A stretch of 64,000 bases of DNA from Endomychus coccineus. Its lineage: Eukaryota; Arthropoda; Insecta; Coleoptera; Endomychidae. The notes beneath the pieces were generated by a model. That model searched no databases. It was not told where the DNA came from and was given only the letters and a program-made list of their open reading frames with translations. The DNA lies in NCBI GenBank assembly GCA_958510875.1, contig OY294068.1:31042297-31106296 (forward strand), given 5' to 3'. The translations under genes and the position numbers were made by a program. Positions 24,878 to 38,400 of this stretch are shown here, piece by piece. Positions within the stretch are counted from its first letter, which is position 1. The number at the start of each line of letters is the position of its first letter.

Positions 24878-25960
24878 TCTGGGACAAAATATGCTATTTA
24901 GAGGAATACAGGAGATATTTGCTTTCAATGAAGCATGTTGTCTCAAAGAATCGGAAATATTCAAAAACAATAGTTTTCTTGCATCCTAACTGAGTATGGA
25001 AACGATAGTGACAGATGTTTCGATAATAATGGCCAGAGTAAAGACAAGTGATTAAAAAATTGTCAAGTCTAATAGGCGTGTTAACTACTGAAGTGACGCT
25101 GTTGGAAGACGTGTTTGCAGGTCTATAGGTAATTTTCAAGAAAAAAACTAGGATTTGGTAATCACAAGGTGAGTTCAACCCTCAGGGGCAAGATATAATT
25201 TTTTTTCTTTAACGGGTGAACTAAAGTAAAAGTGGACGGGGCATGTAACTTAATGAGACCATGACGCTGAAGCCACAATATTTAGAAATCTCAATATTAT
25301 TGTGCTGATTTTAAATTTCAAACTTTTCAAATTTTCAACATGATTTCTCAATGTTTTGAGGTGGCGCACAAGACATCTTTATTCCCATTGAAATAATTTG
25401 GAAAACTTGAAAGTTACTGTTTTTTTTGCACAAGTTCAAGTGTATGTACAATTTGTTTGAATTTAGGAATTAGTAGTCAAGGGATACCTCTTTTTGGATA
25501 ATTTTTTCAATGGGGTAAAACACGATTTTCCCCATTTATTTGCGAATTTTATTTTTTTTCGAAAAGATGGAATTAAAAAAGTCATTATCCAAGTGTTTTT
25601 TTAGGGCAATTCCATTTTGCATACTTTTTACATTATTTAAAGCGAATAATGACATGAGAAATTAGCCCTCACACAATTATAAGAAAATTTCGTAATGCAA
25701 TGTATTACAGCAACAAATGAACAGGCATTTAGTTTATGAAATCGCTTCTTTCTCTGTAATATCCCATACTAAAAACATTTTGATTACTATTGATTAGTTA
25801 GTACCACTGAGCTTTATAACCCCAGTAACTACAATTTTTATGAGGATTTTAATTGCAAAGTAAACAAAATTCCAGTAAAAAAAAAATTGACATTATACAT
25901 TCTCATTTTCATGTAAAATTCACGAAAAGTCAATGATAAATCGTGTTTTGACTCCCTTGA
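24878..25960. other. Intergenic DNA without recognisable genes
   Basis: A minus-strand ORF at 25178-24894 has no family resemblance. No repeats were noticed apart from AT-rich runs. Confidence 0.45.
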
Positions 25961-25969
25961 AAAATGACC

Positions 25970-28220
25970 ATGCCTAGCTTTCTCTGGCAAGGTCCTGCAA
26001 TTCAAAGGGTCGGTGAAGTTTTTGGTAGTAATCCAAACTCTAAACTGAGCTGTCGTGAACACCTCGAATATCGAATGCGGAAGGCCTCTGCGTCATTTTG
26101 GGTGTGCAGAAGAGCTTTCAGCAGCACATGTGGATTACAGACAAAGATCCTTTATTGGATCAATACCGCTGTGATCAGGCCTATGGTTACTTATGCTGCG
26201 GTAGTGTGGTGGTCGGGGACAAGGACTGGTATATCCCAGCGTCCCCTGGACCGACTGCAGCGGCTTGCATGCGTAGGCATATTGCGCGGTATGAGGTCGG
26301 CTCCAACGAGAGCCTTGGAAGCTCTCGCCGCATTACCACCTCTACCCTTATAAAAACTGAGGCCATGGGAACGGCGTATAGGTTATAGGGACTAGGCCAA
26401 AACGCACTACTCTTGTGGACACTCATGAATTTTAAGTGAGGCAATCCCTAAATGCCCCATACTAGAAATGAAGCAAGATAACATGATCCCAGCTATATGT
26501 CTCACTTTTCCCAAAATCCGCATCCTAGATAGAGGAGATTGGAGTAATGAAACTGTCACCCTACCGACGCCAGACGGGCTCTTATTATTCACAGATGGGT
26601 CCAAAGTACGTCAGACTTCTGACGGGAGTTTACCTAAAAAGGCCAAAGATCACTATCTCAGTGACTTTAGGCGCTTACTGCACAGTTTTTCAGGCGGAGG
26701 TCTACGCAATATTGACTTATACCATGGAAAACCTGCGAGGAAACTATGTAAATAGGCGCCTGTACAGGATGGTCCAGTTTACATCAACAGGATTTCACCA
26801 ACCAATAGTTTATCGAAAAATAAAGATAGTTTGTATGATAAACTATGGTCGAAGAAGGCTTCGTTTTCAAGATATAGGAGGGTGTTGAAATTCAAAAAAA
26901 AAATTCGTTTTTTGCGAATATCTCCGGAACCATTTATCGTATAGAAAACAGCTTTCGTAAGCATTTTCTACTCATAGTAAGCTATGTTCTGTGCGATAAT
27001 TTTTTTAAAAATCATAATTGGTGCAGATTTTGAAGGGGTAGTGGGTGTTTTTCTCCCCAACTTCTACGCCACTGGAAAAAGTATGGTTTAAGACAACCAT
27101 TCGAACCGTCAATGTTTTCTACACAAAAAAGGTACTGGTCATAAGCTCTAAAGTTGATCGTTTTCGAGAAAAATCAACTTTTATGTTGAAAAACATGGTC
27201 AATTTTTTGGTTTTGTTACTTGTTCTAACATTTAAATAAATTTTGCTTAATTAGTAAAAAATAAATTTTATTTCAAAGAATTGACCATGTTTTTCAACAT
27301 AAAAGTTGATTTTCGTCGAATTGTCATGTTATTGAACAAAAATATAATCAAAAAATTAAATAAAAACTTTTTTTCGGACGCCTGTATCTCGAGAACCAAG
27401 CCGTTGCGGATCCATGTTCATATGAAATTTTTGTCTTAAAATTAGTCAAAGATTCATTTTTCAAAGTTTGTACAAGTACTTAATGAACACTCTGTATATA
27501 ATTACACGACAGCCAGTCGGCTCTAGGAGCTCCCAAATCACCCAGTCACATCAAGGCTTGTCAAAGAATGCAGAGATACACTGGCTGAATTAGCTAGGAG
27601 AAATAAAGTTCAACTCATCTGGGTTCCTGGATACAGTGGAGTTTTAGGAAACGACTCTCTGGCCAGGCGAGGTTCGTCTGGCGCCCCCGTCGGGCCGAAG
27701 CCGATGGTCGCTTTAACAAATTGCCTGGGGGATCTCGCCCTTCTGGGCCGACTGAATAAAGAGTGGTCTGAACTGTGGCGAGAATCACCACGCATAAGGC
27801 AGGCCAAGCTCTTCATCAAAGAGCCTGTACCTAGGCTCTCAAAGAAACTCCTCTCTCTGAACAGAAGGGACATCAGAGAGATGACTGAAATCCTAACCGG
27901 TCACTGTCGTCTTAACAAACATCTCCACACTATGGGCATCACATATGACCCAATATGTAGGAAGTGCAGAGAGACGGATGGAACTGCCTCTCACATCCTC
28001 TCGAAATGCCCAGCATTAGCATTCGTCGGGCACAAACACTTCGGAGAATCAAAACTGCTCCCAGAAGAACTTATGGAACCAGCACTGGCAATATTCTGAG
28101 TTTCTGGCGGGCCACAAACCTGCTAGAATAGAATAGGCTTCTGACCACGAGGTGCACAATGGGTCCAACTAAGTGGCCTAAGTGCATTTGGGGGCTAAGC
28201 CCTTCAAACGACGATGACGA
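25970..28220 (+). mobile_element. R1/I-like non-LTR retrotransposon, 5'-truncated and broken
   Basis: The C-terminal part of ORF2 on the plus strand. From 26040, the RT thumb and linker (..YRMRKASASFW.., PMVTYAAVVWW, LDRLQRLACVGI, APTRALEAL); then RNase H remnants (LLFTDGSK near 26580; LIWVPGYSGVLGNDSLARR near 27615); then a C-terminal zinc-knuckle region (CRKCRETDGTASHILSKCP, 27955-28010). Several frameshifts and stops interrupt it, and 26759-27497 is an insertion. The 3' end has ACGACGATGACGATGG, a short GAC/GAT tail rather than poly-A. The clade assignment is by eye. Confidence 0.8.
26759..27497. mobile_element. Insertion within the R1/I-like element
   Basis: RNase H homology stops after 26755 and resumes after about 27500. 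The interval begins CCTGTACAGGATGG and ends AACACTCTGTATA, and contains inverted blocks (AAAGTTGATCGTTTTCGAGA / TTTTTCAACATAAAAGTTGA). The type is unknown. It may be related to the CCTGTA-ended fragments at 22.5 and 37.3 kb. Confidence 0.5.
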
Positions 28221-29042
28221 TGGTATCTTTAGACTAGAAACTTGTGAAATGAAACTAATTCTACATACACTTGGACTCTTGCGAAAAAATTAATAATCAG
28301 ACTATTTTAGACTCTTTTTTGTATCCATTTCTGAATTTTCAAAAGGGAGACCAATCAAAATTCGGAAACACCCACATTAAGGACTACCCTAATAAATAAG
28401 GTTTTCTATGAAAATTTGAATTGAGTTATCAGCTACTTTGTCCAACAGTTGAGTATGATTTAATGTAATACTTGTACCTAATTTCAAATGTATCGTACTC
28501 CATTCCATCACCAGTTCTTATTCCCAATTTTCTGTACCAAAAATCTTTCTTTTTCACATCATTTTCTATAAAAATTCAATTAAACACACTTACACTACCT
28601 TTGTTTCTTATGAAATGGATAAACCTTCTTAAATGTGGTAACTGAAATATTTTCAAATGTAATACTTACATAATTATTAATTCGGGTTATTTCAAACTGC
28701 AGACAGTGATAGAATTCACAATATTTCAGGTAACATCATCCTGTTTGTTCAGAATAGAAGGACTCTTCCAATTGGTCGGTTTGGGAGGGGGCAGGGCTAG
28801 GGAAATAAAAACGGAGGAGTGGGGATCTCCCAAGCAACCCTATGTTTAATTTATCTATTAAAATTGTACTAATATCCCAATATATTTTTTGCAAAAATAC
28901 CCGATATTGAACCTCAATTTCATCCTTTCTCATCACATAACTTGTCGATCTTACAAATACACTTTTTGGGAAAAGTAACAACGTTATATTCTGAATTATC
29001 CCGATAATCAATGGGTCTGCAGTTCTCCCAACCGTCTTAATA
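28221..29042. other. Sequence downstream of the myosin gene
   Basis: No gene or clear repeat. An ORF at 29104-28736 overlaps the myosin end in another frame and has no family resemblance. Confidence 0.4.
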
Positions 29043-29048
29043 TTTATT
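29043..29048 (-). terminator. Possible polyadenylation signal of the myosin gene
   Basis: AATAAA on the minus strand 34 bases after the stop codon. Confidence 0.4.
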
Positions 29049-29081
29049 TGCAACAACCTGATCTGCGAAAGTAACCCTCTT

Positions 29082-29435
29082 CTAGCTGGGTTGTGGGGGA
29101 ACAAGTGGTACGTTCTGATAGAGGGTACTAACTGGTCTATTATTCTTCGGTGCTTGCGCCCTCTTAAGTTCTACGGCGTCTCCGTGTAAGACCTCCATGT
29201 ATTCTCTGATAAGTGTGGCGATCTGGAACGCTTGGGCGGTGGTTAAGATCACTTTGCTTTGTTTCCGATCGCTACCGGTGATTATCATAAGGCAGTTCAA
29301 TGCTGGCGAGTAGCTCAATATGGTGGTGTATTCGTAAGTGCACAAAGCGTTACGAGACCGATGTTCCAACAGATGGAGACCCGTCTGATCCACCGCTAGC
29401 CATAAAACTCGAGGCCAGTTTGAAGTAAAGGATTG
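29082..29435 (-). CDS. Myosin last exon: FERM 2 lobe F3 and C-terminus
   Basis: Opens [16 protein letters not shown] in phase 0, matching the end of the exon at 35690 across the 6.2-kb intron, so the two belong to one F3 lobe. [16 protein letters not shown] and [13 protein letters not shown] complete the lobe. A short tail ending VPLVPPQPS then meets the stop at 29082-29084. Confidence 0.9.
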   Translation of the reverse strand, partial: QSFTSNWPRVLWLAVDQTGLHLLEHRSRNALCTYEYTTILSYSPALNCLMIITGSDRKQSKVILTTAQAFQIATLIREYMEVLHGDAVELKRAQAPKNNRPVSTLYQNVPLVPPQPS

Positions 29436-32400
29436 CTGAAAGATATAATATCAAATGAGTTGTCTATTGTGATGATTACAAATGTCAATATCAATATACA
29501 GGACAGGGAGTTTCAGTTTTTACGTCTGAAAATAATAGGGTTGGGTCTTTGATATTTATCTATTTATTTTATTTATTTATTCAATTACACTAGTTCAACG
29601 GGAGAAATCCCTTCTAGAGCTTAGGGGTACATATAATATAATTACAGAATAGGAATTGAAACTAACTAAGATACATAGCTTTACAAATATCATTAGGGTT
29701 ACAACAAAATATATCAACAGTCAAACCGATCATCTCGTAGAATCTACACGTTTGGAAAATTGGGGAAAATATTAACGTATTTGTTCTGCAGAGTGGTAGA
29801 TAAAATGTTTGTGTGGAACGGGTGTGAGCAGATGTAACATGTAAATTCGGCCTTGATAAAATCACAAGACACAGTCAACCAGGTTATGAATGATCTTATA
29901 AAGAAATAAAATACTATGAATTTCCCTACATTTATATAACTCTAGACAAGAGAATCTATCTAATAGAGCCTGGTGGGAAAATCCAATAGATGGATAATTA
30001 CCATTAGCTTTGAAGGCTAAATATTTTAGGAAACGCCGATTCACTCGCTCTATTTTGTTTATATAAATTTTATAATGGGGGTTCCACACAATTGAAGCAT
30101 ATTCGAGCTTAGAACGAACAAATGAATTATATAATATTGTTATTGAATCACTATTGTTAAATAGCCGGCAATTTCGGATGATAAAGCCCAGCATTCTGTA
30201 GGAGCTAGAAACAATTGATTCAATGTGAGATGCAAATGACAATTTCACGTAAAACATAACTCCCAAGTCTCTGAAACTATAGGAACGAGCAAGAGCTGTG
30301 TCACTAAGTTTGTAATTGTAAATACTAGGCGTAATTTTCTTGGTGAAAATCATTACAGTGAACTTCTAATACTAAGCTCCAGATGATTTATTACACACCA
30401 AGTACTGAGTGACAGGTGCAATTTCGACCACCCCAACGGCTGCTATGGAGAAGCTGTTGGGGTTGGATCTACTGGACCTCGCCGTTTACGCAGAGGCCAT
30501 TAGAGGAGCTTATCGCTTCGATCTTATCGGCCAAGGAAAGGCTGACCAAAAGGCCGAAGCATCCTCGGATTGCTTGGATCATCTGGGCCATTGGGGATGA
30601 GATCCGACACGATCAAGGTTCACAGCGCTTCCGTGCCTTTCATGATTCAAACCGTGAATGGGGGGGAGAACGCTGGGGACAGTGCTCATATGATACCATG
30701 GGATTCCATATGGCTTACCGAAGGCACCAAGACGGAAAAAAGTACGGGTGAAATCAGAAGTATCCCTTATATCAGGCTACTAAAATTCATAGAATACACC
30801 GGACTGATGAAGAGGTAGAAACAAGTGAGGGCACAATAGGACTATAATGACCGCAATGCTGTGGGGCTCCCCTTAGGATGGAGAAACAACCTCACGGAGG
30901 TGGGGTTTTAGTCGGTAGGAATTCGGCACACCCGGGGGTATGGGCACCCGAGGCGTCTATGCAAGATTTCCCCTCCACCACGCAAAAAAAAAGTACTGAG
31001 TGCATCCAAGTCATGCTGCAGTGAGATACAACATACAGAATGCTTTACTGCCGAGTAAAGTTTTAAATCGTCTGCGTAAAGAAAAAAATAACAGACAAAT
31101 AAAGAAAAAATGTCATTGATAAACAAATTGGATAGGAGTGATCAAAGTACTGACCCTTGAGATGGCATGAAATGAATACGATTTAAAACCTCTATACTCT
31201 ACATATTGATATCTATCACTTAGGTAAGAATTCCAAAATTAAATCAAATGATTTGTGAATCCAAAGCTACACAGTTTATGCAATAAAATATTGTGATCCA
31301 TTTTATCAAATACCGTAGCAAAATCGAGGTAGATACAATCAACATGGCCACCCTCATCAATAACATCAGCCAAGTATTGACTGTACCAACTCAAGTTAGT
31401 AACACTTGATCTGCCAAGCATGAACCCATGCTGCTCTGGGGATATCTGCAGTTTTACATGATTGAAAGTAGCATCATATAAAATATATTCAAATAGTTTG
31501 CAGAAGTTATTGATGATGGTAATTGGGCGATAATTAGTAACCTAAGGTCTATTTCCTTTTTTAAAAACCGGTACTAATTTTGAAACTTTCCACAGATCCG
31601 GAAAAGTATGCGATTTTAAGGCTAATGAATAATATAAATTTTTTTCTCAAAACACTTTGTTTCCGAGATGTTAAAGTGTTAAAGTTTCGAAAAATTGTTA
31701 CTTAAATGGAAAATCTAGGGTAATAGGTCAGATTAACACATATGTCAAACATATTTTCGTCTTTATGCCGCAACAACGAACGAAACATGAAAAATTGAAA
31801 TTGTAACAAACTAATGTGTAATATATATGAAGTATTAGAAAACCACTAAAAAGTAATGTTTCTATAGTTGAAACCGTCATTACTATAGAACGTAACAAAG
31901 ACATCTGAAAAATCCCTTTGCGTCATGTGTTTTTCTTCTTTTTGTGACTACCATAGCTAAGGTCTTTACCAAAATTTACGTCTTTTTGACGTAATCGATA
32001 TTGACGATACCGTGTGCATCCCAAAAAACGGTGGCCATGACTTGTTGTCCGATAAACCTACTTTGGCCTTTTTCGGCTTCGATTCGCCACTGTTTCGATA
32101 GTCCTTCGGTCTCTGGTGTGTTGTGATGGATCCATGTTTCGTCCACAGTTACGAAACGGCGCATAAAATCCTTTTTATCGCGTTTCAACATCGCCAAACA
32201 GCCCCTCTAAGTTGTCACACGGTCGCGCTTTTGTCAACAGACAATGCGGCACCGATCTGGCAGATTACTTTCTTGTATGCAAAATATTCCGTACCCGTTC
32301 GGTTGAGATGCCCATAGCCTCGGCAATCTCGTGTACTTTAACTCGCCGATCGTCCAATATCATACCATGGATTTTATCGACGATTTCTGACGTTGTAACT

Positions 32401-35400
32401 TCAATTGGACGACCAGAACGTTCGGCGTACTTTGGTGGTTATACTACCATACCACAACGAATATCATCGTTTCAATCGATGGCGAAGAGTCCCCATAATG
32501 CTTAACAAGCGATGCTTTGGTTTGCGTAATGCTTTTTCCACGCAAAAAAAAAAATCTTTAATAGTGCAGTCAATACGGTAATTTTTAAATAAAATGTTTG
32601 AATAACAACCGATCGGGGTAAAACAAAATGCATTCGACGGGAAAAAACATGTAGACAAAAGGACCCCAAAATATTTTTGTCCAAAACTTATCCCCCCCCC
32701 TCAATACCCTTAAATTAGCCAATTTCTGGGATAAAAATTGAGAAAATAATTGAATAATACTACCGAATAGGCCTGAAAATGTATACTCGGGGGTTTCCAG
32801 GGTCGCTGATCACGATCCCGACGTCAGATTTCCCAAATTCCTCTTCCCCTCTTCTCTGACCCCCTCCCACTCGGCCAGTAACTTTGGAAAAAATTGATCA
32901 AAATTGGATGAAACGGTGGACTCGGGGGTTTTTGGGGCCGCCGATTACGATCCCGACTTCAAAATTGAAAAATATCTCATCCCCTCTCGTCTAATTAACC
33001 CCCCATGCTGTTCATCCAGCATTTTTTGAAAAAATCCAATGGTAATTTGTTAACGAATAAATTGTTAATTAACTAATTAATTTAACCGTCAATTGCAAAA
33101 ATAACATTAAATTCACGTTCAGCGAGCTCAAATTATCCGAAAATTACTCTAATCTTGAATATTTTGAAAAATTGTTGTTTTTTTTTAAATTTGTTAACAA
33201 ATAAAATTGTTAATTAACTAATTAATTTAACTGTAAATTGAAAAACTGACCTCAAATTCGCATGTCCAAATTATCAGAAAATTACACTTTGAATGCTTAC
33301 AATTAATTAATACACAATTCTCGGGAAATAGGTCACATTAACACATATATTTTTATTTTTACCCTCGTCTTTACGTACGTTTCGGTCTCACGACCATCAT
33401 CAGAAGACTTATTAATACAATAACCTGATTACTTAGAAATACTGTAATAACACAAAGCGTCCTTATCGCACAAATTTCGTTTAAATGCCAACGTCGCGAA
33501 ACGAACGGAGACATGAAATCGGAACTATAACACAGCAATGTTGCAGCGTAAAAATTAAAAATCCACTATTAAGTAGAATCATCAATGAATACGAACACAT
33601 TTCATAAATGTCTGCGAGAGACTAACAGACAAAGAGTTCTATCCTCTTTGCTAACAGACGAGACCATCTCAAGTGTTCATTTAAGCGCCAGATGTCATAA
33701 TTTATTAGGTGATAAAAGAAGGTATCTGGCCTGTGAGAAATACTTTAGACAATTCTACCTAAAGTAAACTTTTACATTATAAGGACGTAAGTAGGAATTT
33801 GCAAGAATATTAATTAATTAAATTAGTATAAATATGACTTAGTGTTTGAACGTCACTCCTATGATTAACAGACTTGGAGTCACGTTTTATATGAATCATC
33901 TCCAGAATAGATCTTTTATAATAATTGGTTTCCTTAGTTAAAATATTAACATTCTTGTAATCAAATTGATGGTTATAATCAAAGCAATGTTTAGCAAGCG
34001 CGGTGGAATTTTCTAAGTTTTTGTTTTTTGTGCTATACTTATGGCCATACATTCTTTTTTGTAAATATTGTTTAGAGATACCAGTAAAGGTCCCATCACA
34101 ATCTAAACAATTTAATTTGTATACTGTGTGGGTTTGTTTATCTTTAGGAATTACAGGTTTTAGATTTGAGAAATATTTCCCAACACAGTTAGTAGGTTTA
34201 TGCGCTACGTTTATATCATACTTTTTCAAACATTTCTTAATTTTCTCTGAGGTCTCCGGAATGTATGGTAAAGTTATATAATTGTCTGAATTACCTTTTA
34301 CGTTATTTTTATATGACGCTCCATTATAAATTTTGTTTATTCTCTCTTTAATAATAGGATTGAAAAAAGTTTTTGGGTAGCCATTCAATTCCAGTGTATT
34401 ACGAACAATTTTTAGATTTTTGGGACGGTCCTCTGGGTGGGACAATTTAACCGCGCGGTCTGTAAGACTGTTTATGACGCTTTTTTTATAACAAGTTGGT
34501 GCAACGGAATTGAAGTGAAGATAGCGTTGAGACCAAACTTCTTTAGTAAACCACGAAGTTTTTATTTCTCCATCTATCATGCCTAATGTTCATATCTAAG
34601 AAATTTATGTTTTTGTTAACTTCTATTTCACAGGTAAATTGAAGTTTACAGTGGAAATTGTTAAATTTATTAATCACGTACTGAATTTTGTCATTGGGAA
34701 CACACATAAGGCAATCATCTACATACCGTTTAAAAAATACGGGCCGAAAATCTAATGAACTTATAACAGATTCCTCCAGGCATTCCATAACGAGGTTAGC
34801 AATGGTAGCAGAAATAGGAGATCCCATTGCTGTGCCGAATATTTGTCCAAAATATTGTTCACCGTACTGAAAATAAGTGCATTCTAAACAAAACTTCACA
34901 GCATTTATAAATTCCGATTGATCTAGAGGTGTGTGGTTTTTAATCTCTGCCCAACGTTTTTTGATGCTATTCAATGCCAAATCGACTGGTATATTTGTAA
35001 ATAAAGAAACAACGTCTAAGGAAATTAGTTGATGGTTTACGGGTACGGATTGATTTTTTATAAATTCATTAAAATGCCATGAGTCTTTCACATAAAATTC
35101 ATTATTTCCTATTATATTATTGATCGATTTTGATAAAAATTCTTACAATTAATGAAAAACAAGATTTCCAATTTTTTCAATGATCTTATAAAAATCACAT
35201 TTTTTTACCATTAATTCCAGACTGATCGGTTGTTATTCAAAAATTTTAAATCGACCTATTTTTATACCATATTGACTGCACTATAATCATTTTCTATGTT
35301 TACAAAAATCTTCAAGGCTGCTTGGGTGTCAAAACAGAATTGGATGACATATCAGTCTGAAAATTTTAATGCGTTCTAGTTAAAGACGGTACATCACAAA

Positions 35401-38400
35401 TGTCACATGGGATTTTCGATTGTCGCGCTAACTGTTTTATTTTTCAGGGACTTCTCACCTTACCCTCGTATAGTCGTTTACGAACTCAAGTACACATGAA
35501 ATATGTTACAGAAAATATATTTTTCGCAATTACGTTGTCTTCGTTGCCCTTTTTGTCGCGCCCTAATGGATCCTGAACCGTCGCAACGCACTAAATTTAA
35601 ACGGTCTCCATGAGTATACATGACGTCACTATCTATTATTTCCCGGTCTAGTCTTAGTGTACAACGGAAAATGTATAATAAGCACTTACCATCACATCAA
35701 ATATGGTTGCCTTGTGTAACGGCCAACTTTGAATTAGATTCAAAAATGCTTGTTTAGCCTCAGACGGTGTCATACCTCTCAAGGACTGATGATGCATTGC
35801 TACCCCATCTTGCGGTAACGTTGGAACTAATCTAGCAGGCAAGCAGTGACATGCTATCGGTCGATAATCGTGAACTACGTCCGCTAAGTCACTGAGTTCT
35901 AGCTGGGCTTGAAGTGCAGTCAGCATCATCTGTGAAATTAAACAAGGAACATAGCTACGATATTTTTAATCTTCAAACGATAATTGACTGATTTCAATGG
36001 AAATTCGATTATGCATGGGTTACAATAAAATACTCACCGCCTCTTTGTCCGTTATAGGAAATCTGTCAGCTCTCAAATCGTGCAAAACCTGATGATACAA
36101 CAATTCTTTCTCCACAGAATCCCCTAGATTAATGAAATTATCCATGAACAAGTGTTTTTTGAACAAGAAGAAATGATGCTGCGGCCTTGCCCTCTTTGCA
36201 GCGTTGGTATTATTCGCGTTATTTGCCGCTGATGCAGCTCTATATCTTTCCCATTTGGCCATAACATCTGCTACTTTTTCTTCGGCAGCTAAACTTCTTT
36301 CGGAATTTCCAAGTACTTCGTAAATCGCATAACCTTTGACAATAATAATATGTTATCTCATAATTGATTATAATAGCACTGTTTTAAGAGTTAAGCTGGA
36401 TTATCATATCCGTTCGAAAGAATCTCACGATAAGTCAATTTACATGTATTCGAATTTTGTACATTCTGGTAATCACCGTCATCTTGCTCTTGGATAATAT
36501 ATTTACTTCAAGAACAAAAAATTGATACAGAAGTAAAGCTTAACCAACCATACTGATTATATAACTTTTAGAGACATAACAGCGCGATAGTACTAACCTT
36601 TTGCATTAGAATGCAATCCAATCTTGTCCCTTACAACTTCAAGTACATCTTTGGCAGTAGCTGACGGATGAAATTCTACAGAATGATACTGTCCATCCAT
36701 AAAATGAAACCGAGCATATATTGGCCTTCTATTTATTGTACACAATATCTCTTCTCTAGAAGGAGGCCATTGCCTACGTCTGGTTCCTTGAGTTTTCAAC
36801 AAGCACTTGTCGGCAAATCTGGCATATTTTCCTTCTTCGGTGACGAAATCCGAACTGCACCTCTTGAGATGTGATATCAGATACCTTCTTATAGCTTTAT
36901 TAGGTGGTAATACAACAGAACAGGCTAGAGACAGTAAGGCCCAGTGGCGTAGATTAACCCTTGAATTCGGATCGGGATGATCTGTAGTTTGTTTGATAAG
37001 TTGAAGATACAACTCACACAATAATGATTCTTTCCTCATACAACGTTCTAATATTGTTTGTAGCAATGTTACATGTTCGTCCTCGACTCTCCGAATTGTT
37101 TCTCCTAAAATATTCACTCATATGTAACTACATCAAAGTAATTTAAAGTATATTTTGGTGAATTAATTAATATACAAATCATGGTAAATCCTTCATTTTA
37201 GGGGATTGATAGAAATTATTTCAGTCACTGACATTCCCCAAATTCCAATACATTTACAGAACTTCACTCGCTAAATTTGAATAATGTTTATTTTGATACT
37301 GATATTTTATTGGGAGACTATATATAATCGATAGTTATTTATATACAGGATGTTTCCTAAATAGTTAAAAAATGTAAGGGTGTGATTCCTCATATCTTTT
37401 TATAAAGAAAGTCATATGAATATAGGGTCTAAGCCGCTTCTGTTCCGATCTACAATGTTAAAAATCGAATTATTATAAAAGATCTATTCTGGAGATGATT
37501 CACATAAAACGTGTAAATCATAGGACTGGCGTTCAGACACTAAGTCATATTTATACTAACTTAATTAATTAATATTCTTGCAAATTCCTACATGCGTCCT
37601 TATTATGTTAAAAGTATATTTTTAGGAAGACTGTCAAAAGTATATTCCAGAGACCAGACCTTCTTTTATTACCTAATAAATCGTGACATCTGGTTCGAAA
37701 GTAAATACTTGAACTTGTCTCGCTTGTTAGTCGTTCATAAACTTTGATGACATGTGTACGTATTTTTTGAGAATTCTACTAAACAGAGAATTCTTGATAT
37801 ATTATACTTATATGTAACATTATTGTGTTATAATTTTGATTTCGTGTTTCTGTTCGTTTCGGCGACGTTGGCATTTTAAATGAAATTGGTGCGATAAAGA
37901 CGCTTTGTGTTAATACAATTAGTTTTAAGTAGTTTTAATCAGGTTATTGAAATAATAAGTCTTCTGATGATGGTCGTGAGACCGAAACGTACGTAAAGAC
38001 AAAAATATAAAGCATAAGTGTTAATGTGACCTATTTCCCGAGAATTTACATATAATTCATATCTGGGGTCAAGAATCTTTATTATTTAATTAAAGTTGGA
38101 AAGAAACTATGACTGACATCTGTGTTTTAATGGCGAAAATCGATTATTTTACTTATGCACGCGATGAGAGACTAGAAAACGAAAATCGAGAGGAATCTAT
38201 GTGAGGTGAGTCGAATCATTTTCATTCCTCTATCTTTTATTAATTGAATATATTGAAGGATTATTATAGACAGTGAAACTGATACTTTGATGTCTAATCA
38301 TATCTAAACCTTGCAGTAGACGTGAATAATCCTCTGATCGATGATATTTTTCAATAAATTATATGAATATCGACTCATCCAAGTAGCCACACAAGATCAC

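Larger units (their letters stand above)
32561..35284. mobile_element. TIR element inserted in the mariner copy
   Basis: Ends ATAGTGCAGTCAATACGGTA (left) and its inverse CCATATTGACTGCACTAT (right) with AATAACAACCGATC further in on both sides, about 60 bp of inverted homology. It sits at a TA within mariner coding. 32700-33300 holds two diverged copies of the GGTCGCTGATCACGATCCCG module and AT-rich repeats (ATTGTTAATTAACTAATTAA twice). A Penelope-like element is nested inside. Confidence 0.7.
31970..35468 (-). mobile_element. Mariner element, split by a later insertion
   Basis: Minus-strand transposase pieces [35 protein letters not shown] and, further 5', [20 protein letters not shown]. The coding run stops at 32560 and the 5' end resumes at 35285-35468, which finishes with the terminal repeat ..CAGGGACTTCTCACCTTACC next to TA. 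The 3' end is truncated near 31970. The second catalytic Asp region is not complete, so it is inactive. The copy at 52172-53268 is from the same family. Confidence 0.85.

Noticed and set aside
31737..31780. Further hammerhead next to GGTCAGATTAACAC
   Set aside because: It resembles the family terminus (TTCGTCTTTATG..) but lacks CUGAUGA and stem II, so at most it is a decayed end.
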